NCBI RefSeq assembly: GCF_900116635.1
Contig: NZ_FPBJ01000004.1
Coordinates: 1 to 64,000 of the forward strand
Origin: Xenorhabdus koppenhoeferi
GTDB taxonomy: Bacteria > Pseudomonadota > Gammaproteobacteria > Enterobacterales > Enterobacteriaceae
DNA length: 64,000 nt
Reading direction: 5' to 3'
Numbering within the stretch: the stretch's first letter is position 1; each line of letters opens with the position of its first letter. The position numbers were made by a program, and so were the translations under genes. The notes beneath the pieces were generated by a model that saw only the letters and a program-made list of their open reading frames with translations, was not told where the DNA came from and did not search any database. Shown one piece after another: positions 27,672-37,225 of the stretch.

Positions 27672-30600
27672 CTATTTGAATAACGAGCCATTTGAATAGC
27701 AAACCATCGGCAACAAATAACTCTGAGTTTCGCGCTTTATACGCTCCAAAAGTGATTGATCAACGTGCCGGAAAGCGCGCTGTATATAGTGATCACTGCT
27801 TTCCCCTTTCCTGTCATTTGTTCCCAGCCATTGCTCCAGCAATTTATTTTCAGCATTTTGTTGGATTTCCTCACTGAAATCGATTTGCTGACTTTCCTTA
27901 TTGAAGCAACCTTCCAGCCATGCCCAGCCACTTCGGCAAAACAAGGGAAGAGGTTCGGACATTCCCTGGAAATATCCTTCTATTATCTGATTCAGGTATT
28001 TTTTCGCTTCATCCTGCCTTAGCGGTGAAAAACGACACTCTGTACCTTTTTTACCCTCTTTTCCTCCCGTCCCATACATGCGACTTTCGCTGGTACCACC
28101 TGAGAGACAATAAGCAAGATGTTCAATCCATAATTGGATACCATCATTGGCTGTTAAGTTCGCCGGACGCCAACATAAAATTCCATCAGGCTGCACCTGA
28201 TGAATTTTTCCGGTCAATATCACACTGTCTAATTCCGCATATAAATCAATGGAAGAAGATGCGGTTAGCTCCCCGCGAACCTTATCTGCCAATGGCTGCA
28301 TGGTTTCCAGTTGAGCCTTCCAGTAAACTTGAGCAAACGCGCCATGTGGTAAGCCACCCGATGCGCGAAGATGATGAAACAAAGATTCAGGATGCTCTTT
28401 TTCTATCAAAATACTCAGAAGCAGTTGGTTGAATTGATAACGTTTCAGGTTATCCAGTACAAAAGGTTCTTCTTCAGGTAACTCCGTCTCTTCGATGACA
28501 AAATGTACCTTTAGACGTTGCTGGAAAAATGCCCTGACAGGATGGCGATAAAAGCGGACTAATTCATCCAGAGAAACCTCTTTTATTTCGCTGCGGTCAA
28601 ACGCCACTGGCTGGCAAAAATCAGTTACAGAAATGCCTTGCTGAGTTGCCGCAGGCAACCACTCTGCCGCATAACTTTGTGAGTAATGATCAGGAAGGAA
28701 ATTTTCTGTCGCAAAAGGAACACGGGTATGCTGTGAAAGCAAATGTTGTCTGACATTTCTGGCACTATCATCAACATTCAGCATTTCATCACCTGCGTGG
28801 CAAAAACTCTGGCAAACATAATCCAGTAGTTCATTGACTAATACAGATGGATTGCACTCAGTATCATCTCGAATCGATTTACCGATGTAGCTGATATAAA
28901 GGAATTGCTCCGCCGAAACCAACGCCTCCAAAAAAAGATAGCGGTCATCATCACGTCGTTTGCGATCTCCCCGTTGCGTTTTTTCCGCCATAAGATCAAA
29001 CCCAAGTGGTGGAATAGTGCGTGGATAAACTCCGTCATTCATTCCCAACAGGCAAACAACCTTAAAAGGAATAGAACGCATCGGCATCAGAGTACAAAAA
29101 TTCAGAGAACCCGCCAGAAAACGCTGACTTATCTTCTCGTCATCAAAACGAAACGCCAATTCATCACGCAACAATACCAAAGGAACATTTTCTTCGTAAT
29201 GTGCATTCAGGCCATTATCAATCACTTTTTGCCATTGTTGGGTAATGAGTGCCAATACCAGTTCAGTTTCATCATCCAACGCGAAAAAAGTTTCCAGTAA
29301 TTGTGGGTACACTGCCAGCCAATCCGCCAATTTCTGCTCTTCACCCAGAATCTTGCGCCAATGGTTCAATTCCATTAAAAATTCAGCCAATTGACCGACT
29401 AATTCGGCAGCAAGACCACTGGATTCATCATAAGGCAATACGTCATTCCACGGCCCTGCCTGACTGTCCATCGCATAACCCAGTAACATGCGTGTCAGTC
29501 CAAAATGCCAAGTATTTTGTCCCGTGGCGGGCAAAGACAATGCTTCAATGTTGCTATCATCCAGCCCCCAACAAATACCTGATTCTTTCACCCAGCGCCG
29601 CAGTAAACGCAATCCCTCTTCGTGAATAGAAAATTTGCTGGCTAAAGCAGGCACTTCCAACAATGCCAGAACTTGTTCAGCCGTAAATCGACTCTGTGGC
29701 AAATCGAGCAAGGTAATGAATGCTTGTAAAACAGGATGCGCCTGACGAACTTTACGGTCAGAAATAGCAAAGGGGATATAGCGCTCCTCAGGTGCATTGC
29801 CAAAAACAGCCTGAATATAAGGCGCATAGTTATCAATATCCGCCATCATTACAATAATGTCCCGCGGCATCAGAGAGGGATCATCATCCAACAAACGCAG
29901 GAGCTGATCCTGCAATACTTCTATCTCTCTTTGCGGACTATGGCATGAATGAAAAGTCAACGAACGATCCGCACTATCAAACGAGCGTTTTTTCAGACTA
30001 TTTTTGAACGTATTTTCCGTCGTTCCTATCTGGGCATGATCTTCAAGATTGAGAATATCCCGCTGGATTTGATGCAAAACACATTCAGACTCCAATTCAA
30101 CAAAAGCATGAATATCAGAATCTGGCTCTAATTGTGACAGCAGATAGAGATTATCTCTCCCCAATTTTCCCCAGGATGCCAATAATGGGTTGTTTAGGCT
30201 CTGCTCACCGTCTTCATTAAAGAGCGATGACGCATTTTCTGGTTCTTTGAATCTCTCCAGCAATTTGCTGCTTTTATAATGTTTTGGCTTACGGCTGTTT
30301 AATCTGGAGAGAAATGTATAACTTTGAATATCTCCCCAATAATATTGGCACGGGTTAGTAAACATAAGATGAATATCAATATATTTTCCTAACGTCTTAA
30401 ATAGTTGCAGATAAGCGGGAGGCAGGGTAGAAATTCCGCAGATAAAAATACGCGGCGGCAAATTTTCCAATGGAAAATTGCCTTTCTCCAAAGTTGTGAT
30501 AAATCGCTGGTATAAATTAGCACGATGCCACAAGGGTTGCTGTAGCTGGCGAGTATATTCTGTCAGTTCAGACCACAATCTTTTCTGCCACAATTGATTG

Positions 30601-31079
30601 CTGTTCAAACCATCAATTAATTGGCCATTACCCCAACTTTCTAGCCATTGCGGACGATAAACCAAATATTGGTCGAACAAATCCGCAACCCGACCAGCCA
30701 ATTGATGAATCTTGCGTTTATCGATGTCCTGATCAAGATAATGGCTAAGCGCAACAAACTCCGGCTCAGTTAATAAAGCAGGCAACAGCGTCATTAATTT
30801 CCATTTCATGGCGTCCTTACTGAAAGCACCATCTTTGGGCACATCAATCAATACTCGCGTGAACATCTGCCAGATAAAGGTTGCAGGAAGTGGGAATTCT
30901 ATGTTCGCAGCAATACCCAGCTTCTCCGCCAGTTGAATCTGTAACCACTGAGACATGCCCGGGCTTTGAACTAAAATTACTTCTTTGTCAAATGGGTTAG
31001 AAAGAGGCTCATCCCCGATCAGGCTCACCATCAACTCTTTAAGTACATCAAGTTGATTTGAATGATAAACTCTAAACAT
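27672..31079 (-). CDS. recC: Exodeoxyribonuclease V gamma subunit RecC
   Basis: RecC holds the RecBCD complex together and recognises Chi through its inactivated helicase and nuclease-like domains. I chose the ATG at 31079 (MFRVYHSNQLDVL), which aligns with the start of Escherichia RecC and is preceded by GGGAG. An ATG at 31097 would add six residues and lies deeper in ppdC. That gives 1135 residues against 1122 in Escherichia. The conserved segments QSPGMSQWLQ, NPLLASWGKLGRD and FHSCHSPQREIEVL are present. The start overlaps the ppdC stop, so recC belongs to the ppdA-ppdB-ygdB-ppdC transcript. Confidence 0.95.
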   Translation of the reverse strand: MFRVYHSNQLDVLKELMVSLIGDEPLSNPFDKEVILVQSPGMSQWLQIQLAEKLGIAANIEFPLPATFIWQMFTRVLIDVPKDGAFSKDAMKWKLMTLLPALLTEPEFVALSHYLDQDIDKRKIHQLAGRVADLFDQYLVYRPQWLESWGNGQLIDGLNSNQLWQKRLWSELTEYTRQLQQPLWHRANLYQRFITTLEKGNFPLENLPPRIFICGISTLPPAYLQLFKTLGKYIDIHLMFTNPCQYYWGDIQSYTFLSRLNSRKPKHYKSSKLLERFKEPENASSLFNEDGEQSLNNPLLASWGKLGRDNLYLLSQLEPDSDIHAFVELESECVLHQIQRDILNLEDHAQIGTTENTFKNSLKKRSFDSADRSLTFHSCHSPQREIEVLQDQLLRLLDDDPSLMPRDIIVMMADIDNYAPYIQAVFGNAPEERYIPFAISDRKVRQAHPVLQAFITLLDLPQSRFTAEQVLALLEVPALASKFSIHEEGLRLLRRWVKESGICWGLDDSNIEALSLPATGQNTWHFGLTRMLLGYAMDSQAGPWNDVLPYDESSGLAAELVGQLAEFLMELNHWRKILGEEQKLADWLAVYPQLLETFFALDDETELVLALITQQWQKVIDNGLNAHYEENVPLVLLRDELAFRFDDEKISQRFLAGSLNFCTLMPMRSIPFKVVCLLGMNDGVYPRTIPPLGFDLMAEKTQRGDRKRRDDDRYLFLEALVSAEQFLYISYIGKSIRDDTECNPSVLVNELLDYVCQSFCHAGDEMLNVDDSARNVRQHLLSQHTRVPFATENFLPDHYSQSYAAEWLPAATQQGISVTDFCQPVAFDRSEIKEVSLDELVRFYRHPVRAFFQQRLKVHFVIEETELPEEEPFVLDNLKRYQFNQLLLSILIEKEHPESLFHHLRASGGLPHGAFAQVYWKAQLETMQPLADKVRGELTASSSIDLYAELDSVILTGKIHQVQPDGILCWRPANLTANDGIQLWIEHLAYCLSGGTSESRMYGTGGKEGKKGTECRFSPLRQDEAKKYLNQIIEGYFQGMSEPLPLFCRSGWAWLEGCFNKESQQIDFSEEIQQNAENKLLEQWLGTNDRKGESSDHYIQRAFRHVDQSLLERIKRETQSYLLPMVCYSNGSLFK

Positions 31080-31455
31080 CAATGCTCCCACTTGCACAAA
31101 ACCAGCGCTCTAATTTACTTGGTTTATTGTAATGTACTGTCAACTTAACTGTTACCTGATAGCAGCCAAAAGAGCGAAACTCTCGTTGAAATTCCATCTT
31201 CCATTTCTGCTCTGATGCCGTTTTTCCTCCTGTTTCCCCGAATTCCCCCTGTCCTTCCAAACGTTCATATTGTTCCAACTGATCATGGGCATATCGCACG
31301 GCCTTAAGCTGCCCCCAGTATTGCTGAAAATTTGCTGATAATGCTTGGTGGTAACGCATTAATCCCAGCAAAGAGATGGCAAATACAACAGATGCCACCA
31401 TGACTTCTGGCAAACTCATGCCTTCTTGTCGGCCGGATTGATGGCGCATTTTCAT
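31072..31455 (-). CDS. ppdC: Prepilin-like protein PpdC
   Basis: A type IV pilin-like protein. The leader ends in G, followed by MSLPEVMVASVVFAISLLGL, with the invariant glutamate at position 5 of the mature protein and a hydrophobic N-terminal helix; a prepilin peptidase would cut between G and M. I chose the ATG at 31455, which forms an ATGA overlap with the ygdB stop, giving 127 residues. In Escherichia this cluster encodes minor pseudopilins of unclear expression. The stop codon overlaps the recC start. Confidence 0.85.
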   Translation of the reverse strand: MKMRHQSGRQEGMSLPEVMVASVVFAISLLGLMRYHQALSANFQQYWGQLKAVRYAHDQLEQYERLEGQGEFGETGGKTASEQKWKMEFQREFRSFGCYQVTVKLTVHYNKPSKLERWFCASGSIDV

Positions 31456-31946
31456 AAGCAAAATTCGACCTGAGAAACAGGACAAAAATCCAACCAACCA
31501 CTTTCAACAGGAACCAGTTCCATAGGAGTAAGTGTATCCTGACTTGAGTGTTTCATCTGTTTCATCCATTGATAAAGTTCAAGATTTTCCTCTGCTGCAA
31601 ATTGGGCTATACCTTTTAGCAGAAAAAGTGTGCCAGAATAACGCCTGAGACAACTTTTCAGATGAAATTCAGGTTGTTGCAAACAAAACCAACCATCAAT
31701 GCCTTGTTGATTGCTCCGCCATGATTGCACTTTTCCCCATGTTAATGATGATTCAGCCCGCCAAAAGGCATTCAAATAGTTTTGTTCATCCATCATCATA
31801 AACATCGCATTTTCTTGTTGATAATGGAGTGATTTCAACATCATTAAACTCAATGCCAACAGCATAATTATCGAGACTAACAAGATATTTCCCTGCTGCT
31901 TATTTACTATCTGTTTTTTATTATCAGTTCCTGCCATTTTCTTCAC
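31452..31946 (-). CDS. ygdB: YgdB-like minor pilin-associated protein (DUF2509)
   Basis: The 164-residue protein begins with a polar segment containing KQQGNILLVSIIML, a PilX-type prepilin leader followed by one hydrophobic helix (about residues 20-40). It lacks the usual glutamate at position 5. The rest is a small globular domain with several cysteines. It overlaps ppdB upstream and ppdC downstream by ATGA junctions, so the four genes are translationally coupled. Its role as a minor component of a type IV-like pilus tip is inferred from family and position. Confidence 0.82.
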   Translation of the reverse strand: MKKMAGTDNKKQIVNKQQGNILLVSIIMLLALSLMMLKSLHYQQENAMFMMMDEQNYLNAFWRAESSLTWGKVQSWRSNQQGIDGWFCLQQPEFHLKSCLRRYSGTLFLLKGIAQFAAEENLELYQWMKQMKHSSQDTLTPMELVPVESGWLDFCPVSQVEFCL

Positions 31947-32554
31947 TCCCTGATATTGCGCAGCCGGATTGTCGTTTGATGGCGATGCACAATGGATGGA
32001 GATTTAAGCCAATGAGCGTTAATGGACAAGCTAATGAAAACCAGCCCTCTTTTTACCTGTAATTTTTCAAGATGAAAGGTATCAATCACAATTTCTCTGG
32101 GATCAAACAACCTTTCCCAACCATTTTCCTGGCAATCACCCGCACCTCTTTTCCATTCAAGAGCACGGTTATTTAATCGATAACCAAAAAACTCAGATTC
32201 AATCTGTTCGGGTTTTTCCCATCGATTATTTAAATTAAGATCAAAAGCAACAATAATGCAGGAATTAATGGATTCTGTATTTTTATTTTTAATTATCAGT
32301 GGTTCTCCTTCACACTGTTTTCTATCCCGGCAATACCCTGCTCGCCTGATATCCTTTTCTATCAAATAGGCAGTTCTAGTTACCAAATAATGCAACCTAT
32401 ACTTTCGGTAGAGGTCGAGAATTTGCCCTGATAAAACTGGGTAAGTTTTCGTCATGGCAACCAAAATCACACTACCGATTAGCATTGCCACCAAAACTTC
32501 CAATAAAGAAAACCCCGTCTGTTTTTGCTTAAAACAGAAAATGGCTGGCATCAT
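31943..32554 (-). CDS. ppdB: Prepilin-like protein PpdB
   Basis: The protein of 203 residues carries the prepilin motif KQTGFSLLEVLVAMLIGSVI: cleavage after G, glutamate at mature position 5 and a long hydrophobic helix. The C-terminal domain has cysteines (CRDRKQCEG and CQENGW). The length and motif fit PpdB/PilW-type minor pseudopilins. It overlaps ppdA upstream and ygdB downstream by four bases each. Confidence 0.85.
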   Translation of the reverse strand: MMPAIFCFKQKQTGFSLLEVLVAMLIGSVILVAMTKTYPVLSGQILDLYRKYRLHYLVTRTAYLIEKDIRRAGYCRDRKQCEGEPLIIKNKNTESINSCIIVAFDLNLNNRWEKPEQIESEFFGYRLNNRALEWKRGAGDCQENGWERLFDPREIVIDTFHLEKLQVKRGLVFISLSINAHWLKSPSIVHRHQTTIRLRNIRE

Positions 32555-33228
32555 GGTTTTTTTATTCCTTCACAATGAGGAAGCTGGCTAATAGTATCGC
32601 TGCATGTTCTGATCCTCCCCCGCCCTGAAATTATCACGCTAATTTCTCCGGCAGAATTTGCCAATATAAAACTGGCTGGCATGGCAGTGTTCCTGACACC
32701 ATAAAAATCAATGCGATTCGTCGTAGATGATACTAAAAGCACATCATCATAAGGAGAATAAACTCGTGCTCCATCACCTTCATCACAGTCAGATATCTGA
32801 GTGATAGAAGATACCAAACACCAAGACTGCCCGTTCATTAACCATAATGTGCGATCCTGATTCAGATAGTTTGCCTGAGCCTGTTGCCTTTCCATAAAAG
32901 ACAGCACGTTGTTCACTGTTGATTGCAAATGTAATCGGTTCTGATATTTCTCCCAATGATACACTCCCCAAGACAGGCTAATGGAAATGATAAACATCGC
33001 TATCAATAATTCCAATAATGTAAATCCTGATGCTTCATTGCTGATTACAGTATTGCTGAGCGCTTTATTGTGATAACACATTATTTCCATATCAATTTTA
33101 TTTTTTTCTGGTTCATGCTTACTTTTTCTTGCAGCAAATATCTTCAATTCATAGAAAAATGAAAAGACAACTAATTGAGTTATGCGAAGCGTTTTCAGAA
33201 AAAAATAGTGATGAAATGACTTTTTCAT
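32551..33228 (-). CDS. ppdA: Prepilin-like protein PpdA
   Basis: First gene of the pilin-like series before recC. The prepilin motif is NEASGFTLLELLIAMFIISI, with cleavage after G and glutamate at mature position 5; the FimT/GspH-like domain follows. The frame is open from 33228 (225 residues), but that start would put about 66 residues before the cleavage site, far longer than normal leaders. The in-frame ATGs at 33090 and 33081 are more plausible real starts and give about 177-180 residues. No strong ribosome binding site decides between them. Confidence 0.8.
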   Translation of the reverse strand: MKKSFHHYFFLKTLRITQLVVFSFFYELKIFAARKSKHEPEKNKIDMEIMCYHNKALSNTVISNEASGFTLLELLIAMFIISISLSWGVYHWEKYQNRLHLQSTVNNVLSFMERQQAQANYLNQDRTLWLMNGQSWCLVSSITQISDCDEGDGARVYSPYDDVLLVSSTTNRIDFYGVRNTAMPASFILANSAGEISVIISGRGRIRTCSDTISQLPHCEGIKKP

Positions 33229-33303
33229 TTTATTTGCGCAGCGGCACGCAAAAATGACAGGAAGCTAATTTTTAATATTGATAACTGTTAGCGACAGATG
33301 TAA

Positions 33304-33328
33304 AAAGAGCAGGTAAAACCCGCTCTTT
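33304..33328 (-). terminator. Terminator of thyA
   Basis: AAAGAGC and GCTCTTT, extended by GGT and ACC, form a stem followed on the minus strand by a run of T. It lies about 50 bases after the thyA stop and separates lgt-thyA from the ppdA-recC series. Confidence 0.75.
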
Positions 33329-33375
33329 AACAATTTTTAACAATTTGATATTGAATTTTGAACCTATTATGGATC

Positions 33376-34170
33376 TTAGATCGCAACTGGGGCTTTGATG
33401 CCCGGATACGGGTCATAATCCACAATCTCAAAGTTTTCGAAACGATAATCAAACAGTGAATCTGGCTTGCGTTTAATAATCAGTTTAGGCAATGCTCGCG
33501 GCTCACGGCTCAACTGAAGATGAGTCTGTTCCAAGTGATTGCTGTAAAGATGGGTGTCACCCCCTGTCCAAACAAAATCACCCACTTCAAGATCACACTG
33601 CTGAGCCATCATATGTACCAACAAAGCATAACTTGCGATATTGAAGGGCAATCCTAAAAACACATCGCAGGAACGTTGATAAAGCTGGCAGGAAAGTTTG
33701 CCATCTGCTACATAGAACTGGAAAAACGCATGGCACGGTGCCAACGCCATTTTATCCAATTCCCCAACATTCCACGCAGAAACAATAATCCGGCGTGAAT
33801 CAGGATCACTTCTTAACTGCTCAAGGACTTGGGTCAATTGATCGATTTGGCAACCATCCGCAGAACCCCAGGCGCGCCATTGTTTACCATAAACAGGTCC
33901 CAAATCTCCATTTTCATCGGCCCATTCATTCCAGATGCTCACGCCATTATCATGCAAATACTTGATATTGGTATCGCCATTCAAAAACCAAAGCAGCTCA
34001 TGAATGATAGAGCGCAGATGACACCGCTTAGTTGTTACCAATGGGAAACCTTCTTGCAAATTGAAACGCATCTGATGACCAAAGATAGAAAGCGTTCCCG
34101 TCCCCGTACGGTCATCTTTTGCAGTGCCTTCTTCCAGCACTTTTTTCATTAAATCCAGATACTGTTTCAT
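33376..34170 (-). CDS. thyA: Thymidylate synthase ThyA
   Basis: ThyA methylates dUMP to dTMP with methylene-tetrahydrofolate. The length of 264 residues is identical to Escherichia. Conserved features are the catalytic cysteine in [14 protein letters not shown], the folate/dUMP arginines in [15 protein letters not shown] and [18 protein letters not shown], and the terminal PVAI. The ATG overlaps the lgt stop by four bases, so the two are coupled as in Escherichia. Confidence 0.97.
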   Translation of the reverse strand: MKQYLDLMKKVLEEGTAKDDRTGTGTLSIFGHQMRFNLQEGFPLVTTKRCHLRSIIHELLWFLNGDTNIKYLHDNGVSIWNEWADENGDLGPVYGKQWRAWGSADGCQIDQLTQVLEQLRSDPDSRRIIVSAWNVGELDKMALAPCHAFFQFYVADGKLSCQLYQRSCDVFLGLPFNIASYALLVHMMAQQCDLEVGDFVWTGGDTHLYSNHLEQTHLQLSREPRALPKLIIKRKPDSLFDYRFENFEIVDYDPYPGIKAPVAI

Positions 34171-35057
34171 TTTGCCTCTTGTATCTTGTCATTTCGAGTT
34201 TTGTTGCGGGGGCATTTATATGCCCATACCATCATAAATATTCCCGCTAAAATCATAGGAATGGAAAGTAGTTGCCCCATACTAATTCCTTCAAACAGCC
34301 CGAGCTGGGCATCAGGCTGACGGAAAAATTCTACTATTATGCGGAATGCACCGTATCCAGTCAGGAATAACCCCGAAACGCTCCCCATCGGGCGCGATTT
34401 ACGGATAAATAAGTTAAGAATGATAAACAACACGATGCCTTCAAGTACCATCTCATATAGCTGGGACGGGTGGCGGGGCAAGACACCATATTTCTCCAGA
34501 ATCGACCATAAAGAAGGGTTGGTTGTAGCCAATGCAATATCTTCGCTGCGGGAACTCGGGAACAACACCGCCCAAGGTGTATCAAGCGTAACACGACCCC
34601 ACAACTCCCCATTGATAAAGTTACCGATACGCCCCATTCCCAAACCAAAGGGAACCAACGGAGCGACAAAATCAGCAGTCTGTAAAAAGTGACGTTTCGT
34701 ACGGCGTGAAAACCACCACATGGCACAGATAACCCCTACCAGCCCACCGTGGAAAGACATGCCTCCGTCCCAAATCTTGAACAGATAAAGGGGATTATCA
34801 AGGAACATTGGAAGATTATAGAACAGGACATAGCCAAGACGTCCGCCAACGAAAACCCCGACAAACCCTGAATATAATAAGTTCTCGACTTCGACTTTGT
34901 TCCAGCCACTGTTCGGTTGTGCCGCACGGCGATTTGCCAACCACATGGCAAAAACAAAACCAATCAGATACATAAAACCGTACCAGTGGAGAGATACGGG
35001 CCCGATTGAAAACATGACAGGGTCAATGTTAGGAAATGCCAGATAGCTAGTGCTCAT
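34167..35057 (-). CDS. lgt: Prolipoprotein diacylglyceryl transferase Lgt
   Basis: Lgt transfers diacylglycerol from phosphatidylglycerol to the lipobox cysteine of prolipoproteins in the inner membrane. The 296-residue protein has seven predicted membrane segments, the catalytic HGGLVG loop near residue 103 and the signature [16 protein letters not shown]. MltA and possibly Inh in this window are candidate clients. In Escherichia it lies downstream of ptsP; here only a short ptsP remnant remains between it and rppH. Confidence 0.96.
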   Translation of the reverse strand: MSTSYLAFPNIDPVMFSIGPVSLHWYGFMYLIGFVFAMWLANRRAAQPNSGWNKVEVENLLYSGFVGVFVGGRLGYVLFYNLPMFLDNPLYLFKIWDGGMSFHGGLVGVICAMWWFSRRTKRHFLQTADFVAPLVPFGLGMGRIGNFINGELWGRVTLDTPWAVLFPSSRSEDIALATTNPSLWSILEKYGVLPRHPSQLYEMVLEGIVLFIILNLFIRKSRPMGSVSGLFLTGYGAFRIIVEFFRQPDAQLGLFEGISMGQLLSIPMILAGIFMMVWAYKCPRNKTRNDKIQEAK

Positions 35058-35163
35058 CGTTCCCCACTAAAAATATGTTGTGTGAATGCTATTGTGAATA
35101 AATCATCTGTTGCGAATGAATTATATTGCTTGAATAAATTAAGACAAATAATTGCATAGGCAA

Positions 35164-35230
35164 CTATTCTCTTCATCTTTCAAACTACTGCGTTGTTGGC
35201 TGCATTACATCTTAAAACCCGTCGGGCATA
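35164..35230. repeat. Internally deleted ERIC remnant at the ptsP scar
   Basis: CTTCATCTTTCAAACTACTG and GTTGTTGGCTGCATTACATC are recognisable ERIC sequence, and the element ends in CCCGTCGGGCATA. The central core is gone. It overlaps the broken 3' end of the ptsP remnant, so insertion or recombination here may have contributed to loss of the gene. Confidence 0.6.
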
Positions 35231-35361
35231 AGCTGACTAAGTGCAAGAATAACAGCAAGCTGCATTGCCAGACAGGTTTCATTGACCAGTAGCTCAAGCG
35301 CTTCAGATAAATTGGCTGCCATCGCAACCTTTTCAACAATTTCTCGTAAGCGCATGAGCAT
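35212..35361 (-). pseudogene. ptsP: Remnant of ptsP (PTS-Ntr enzyme I)
   Basis: A 49-codon frame starts MLMRLREIVEKVAMAANLSE and continues to CLAM, which matches the first 33 residues of enteric PtsP almost throughout. It then jumps to QLAVILALSQL, which matches the end of the PtsP GAF domain about 120 residues later. After that it runs into the ERIC remnant and stops. PtsP is about 748 residues and phosphorylates NPr in the nitrogen phosphotransferase system, so the remnant has neither a complete GAF domain nor any catalytic part. Position 10 bases after the rppH stop and upstream of lgt is exactly where ptsP lies in enterics. Confidence 0.9.
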
Positions 35362-35371
35362 AAACTGTTAC

Positions 35372-35902
35372 CTAATTTCTTCTGCGACGATATAAATAAG
35401 GCGAATAGAGCTGTAAAGCAGGTTCCTGCATTGGCATCACAATGGAAGAGAATTCTTTCATTACGCGGCGATATACATCCCGTTTAAAAGAAACCACTTG
35501 CCGGACAGGATACCAGTAACTAACCCAACGCCAGCCATCAAACTCCGGCGTATTACTGCGCTGCACATTAATATCAGCTTCATTACACAACAACTGTAAT
35601 AAAAACCAACGTTGCTTTTGCCCAATACAGACGGGCTTTGTATCCCAACGCACCAAACGCTTGGGTAATTTGTAACGCAACCAACTCCGGGTCGAGGCAA
35701 GAACCCGGACATCTCTGCGATTTAAACCAACTTCTTCAAACAACTCGCGATACATTGCTTGCTCTGGTGATTCCCCTGGGTTTATCCCCCCCTGAGGAAA
35801 CTGCCAAGAATGCTGCCCATAGCGGCGGGCCCATAGAACTTGCCCTTGGCGATTACAAATTACAATTCCTACATTCGGGCGGTAGCCATCATCATCGATC
35901 AC
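35372..35902 (-). CDS. rppH: RNA pyrophosphohydrolase RppH
   Basis: RppH removes pyrophosphate from the 5' end of mRNAs and so starts RNase E-dependent decay. The 176-residue protein has a perfect Nudix box ([20 protein letters not shown], continuing VGL), preceded by the family start [14 protein letters not shown] and [16 protein letters not shown]. The C-terminus ends in a basic RRRRN tail. In enterics the next gene is ptsP; here that is a pseudogene starting 10 bases later. Confidence 0.96.
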   Translation of the reverse strand: MIDDDGYRPNVGIVICNRQGQVLWARRYGQHSWQFPQGGINPGESPEQAMYRELFEEVGLNRRDVRVLASTRSWLRYKLPKRLVRWDTKPVCIGQKQRWFLLQLLCNEADINVQRSNTPEFDGWRWVSYWYPVRQVVSFKRDVYRRVMKEFSSIVMPMQEPALQLYSPYLYRRRRN

Positions 35903-35986
35903 CAGACTACCTCTCGATAAAACGAATTTGAAAAGATAACTAATTGTTTCACACTCATCTCAAGCGGTAAACCTCTATGATTGGAC

Positions 35987-36015
35987 TTTGCAGATCCGGC
36001 CGAAGTCTCTACAAT
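35987..36015 (+). promoter_or_regulatory. Promoter of thiBPQ
   Basis: TTTGCA at 35987-35992 and TACAAT at 36010-36015 have the ideal 17-bp spacing and lie just before the riboswitch, so transcription would begin at about 36020. Confidence 0.6.
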
Positions 36016-36018
36016 AAG

Positions 36019-36112
36019 TCCATCTCAACGGGGTGCAGTTGTTACAAAATATTGCTGCTGAGAACAAACCCGTCGAACCTGAACCGATTAGTATCGGCGT
36101 AGGGATTTGGGA
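36019..36112 (+). promoter_or_regulatory. TPP riboswitch (thi box) controlling thiBPQ
   Basis: The aptamer landmarks occur in order: CAACGGGGTGC, then GCTGAGAACAAACCCGTCGA with ACCTGAACC, and GGCGTAGGGA. The CUGAGA and ACCUGA elements form the pyrimidine-sensing and pyrophosphate-sensing helices. Thiamine pyrophosphate binding is expected to repress the operon. About 100 nt separate the aptamer from the thiB start. I see no obvious terminator, so control may act on translation. Confidence 0.92.
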
Positions 36113-36211
36113 TGCTACTAATTGATTAAAATAAGTAATTTTCATTTAGCTCCTTCTCAGATCCTTTGCCAATCTTCTAATAACCATTGTTAATAACGAC
36201 AGGAGAGCAAA

Positions 36212-37225
36212 GTGTTTAAGAAATTATTTTCCCGTTTTATTGCCATCAGTACTCTCTCGATTTCTGCCTGTGTTTTTGCTCAGATGGCTCAAGTAAAGCC
36301 TACGCTGACAGTCTACACTTATGACTCCTTTGCCTCTGAATGGGGACCGGGGCCTGCCATTAAAAAAGCTTTTGAAACAGAGTGTAATTGTGAACTGAAA
36401 CTCGTCGCTCTGGAAGATGGGGTCTCCTTGCTGAACCGTTTGCGGATGGAAGGCAAAAAAACATCAGCGGATATCGTTCTGGGATTAGATAACAATCTGA
36501 TTCAAGCGGCTCAACAAACCGGATTGTTCACACCAAGCCATGTCGATACTTCAAAACTGAAATTACCCATTTCATGGAATAATACTACGTTCATTCCTTA
36601 TGATTACGGTTATTTCGCCTTTATTTACAACAAGAATACCTTACCTCATCCACCCAAAAGTATGGATGAATTAATCAATGGTCACCAGAATTGGAAGATT
36701 ATTTACCAAGACCCTCGCACCAGTACCCCTGGCTTGGGGTTCCTGCTCTGGACGCAAGATCTCTATGGCGACAAAGTGGCACAGGAATGGCAAAAAGTTG
36801 CCAAAAAGACACTCACTGTCACGAAAGGCTGGAGTGAAGCCTATGGCCTGTTTCTGAAAGGTGAAGGCGATATGGTACTTAGCTATACCACATCTCCGGG
36901 TTATCACATCATTTCAGAGAAAAAAGATAATTATGCAGCGGCTATCTTCAAAGAAGGCCACTATTTACAAATTGAAGTAGCAGCTCAGTTAGCCTCGAGT
37001 AAGCAACCTGAATTAGCGCAGAGATTCATGAACTTCATGATTTCTCCAGCATTTCAGCAAGTCATTCCAACAACTCAATGGATGTATCCCGTGATTAATA
37101 TTCCGTTGCCTGACGTTTTTAAACAACTTCCTGTTCCTGAGAAATCTCTGCAATTCAACGCAGATGAAGTGGCAAAATACCGTACAAAATGGATACGTAC
37201 ATGGCAAAGCGCTGTAAGCCGCTAA
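36212..37225 (+). CDS. thiB: Thiamine-binding periplasmic protein ThiB (TbpA)
   Basis: Substrate-binding subunit of the thiamine/TMP/TPP ABC importer. The 337-residue protein has a Sec signal peptide (residues 1-23), then PTLTVYTYDSFASEWGPGPA and the type II binding-protein fold (NNTTFIPYDYGYFAFIYNKNT). GACAGGAGAGC supplies the ribosome binding site. The stop lies inside the start region of thiP, so the two overlap by 25 bases. Expression is under the TPP riboswitch upstream. Confidence 0.95.
   Translation: MFKKLFSRFIAISTLSISACVFAQMAQVKPTLTVYTYDSFASEWGPGPAIKKAFETECNCELKLVALEDGVSLLNRLRMEGKKTSADIVLGLDNNLIQAAQQTGLFTPSHVDTSKLKLPISWNNTTFIPYDYGYFAFIYNKNTLPHPPKSMDELINGHQNWKIIYQDPRTSTPGLGFLLWTQDLYGDKVAQEWQKVAKKTLTVTKGWSEAYGLFLKGEGDMVLSYTTSPGYHIISEKKDNYAAAIFKEGHYLQIEVAAQLASSKQPELAQRFMNFMISPAFQQVIPTTQWMYPVINIPLPDVFKQLPVPEKSLQFNADEVAKYRTKWIRTWQSAVSR

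Noticed and set aside
27920..28432. Plus-strand frame of 170 codons
   Set aside because: It is antisense to the conserved 3' part of recC, with no ribosome binding site or family match.
31943..33228. ppdA/ppdB considered as part of a competence or secretion system
   Set aside because: Only the pilin-like genes are present; no ATPase, secretin or platform protein lies nearby, so a complete system cannot be claimed from this window.
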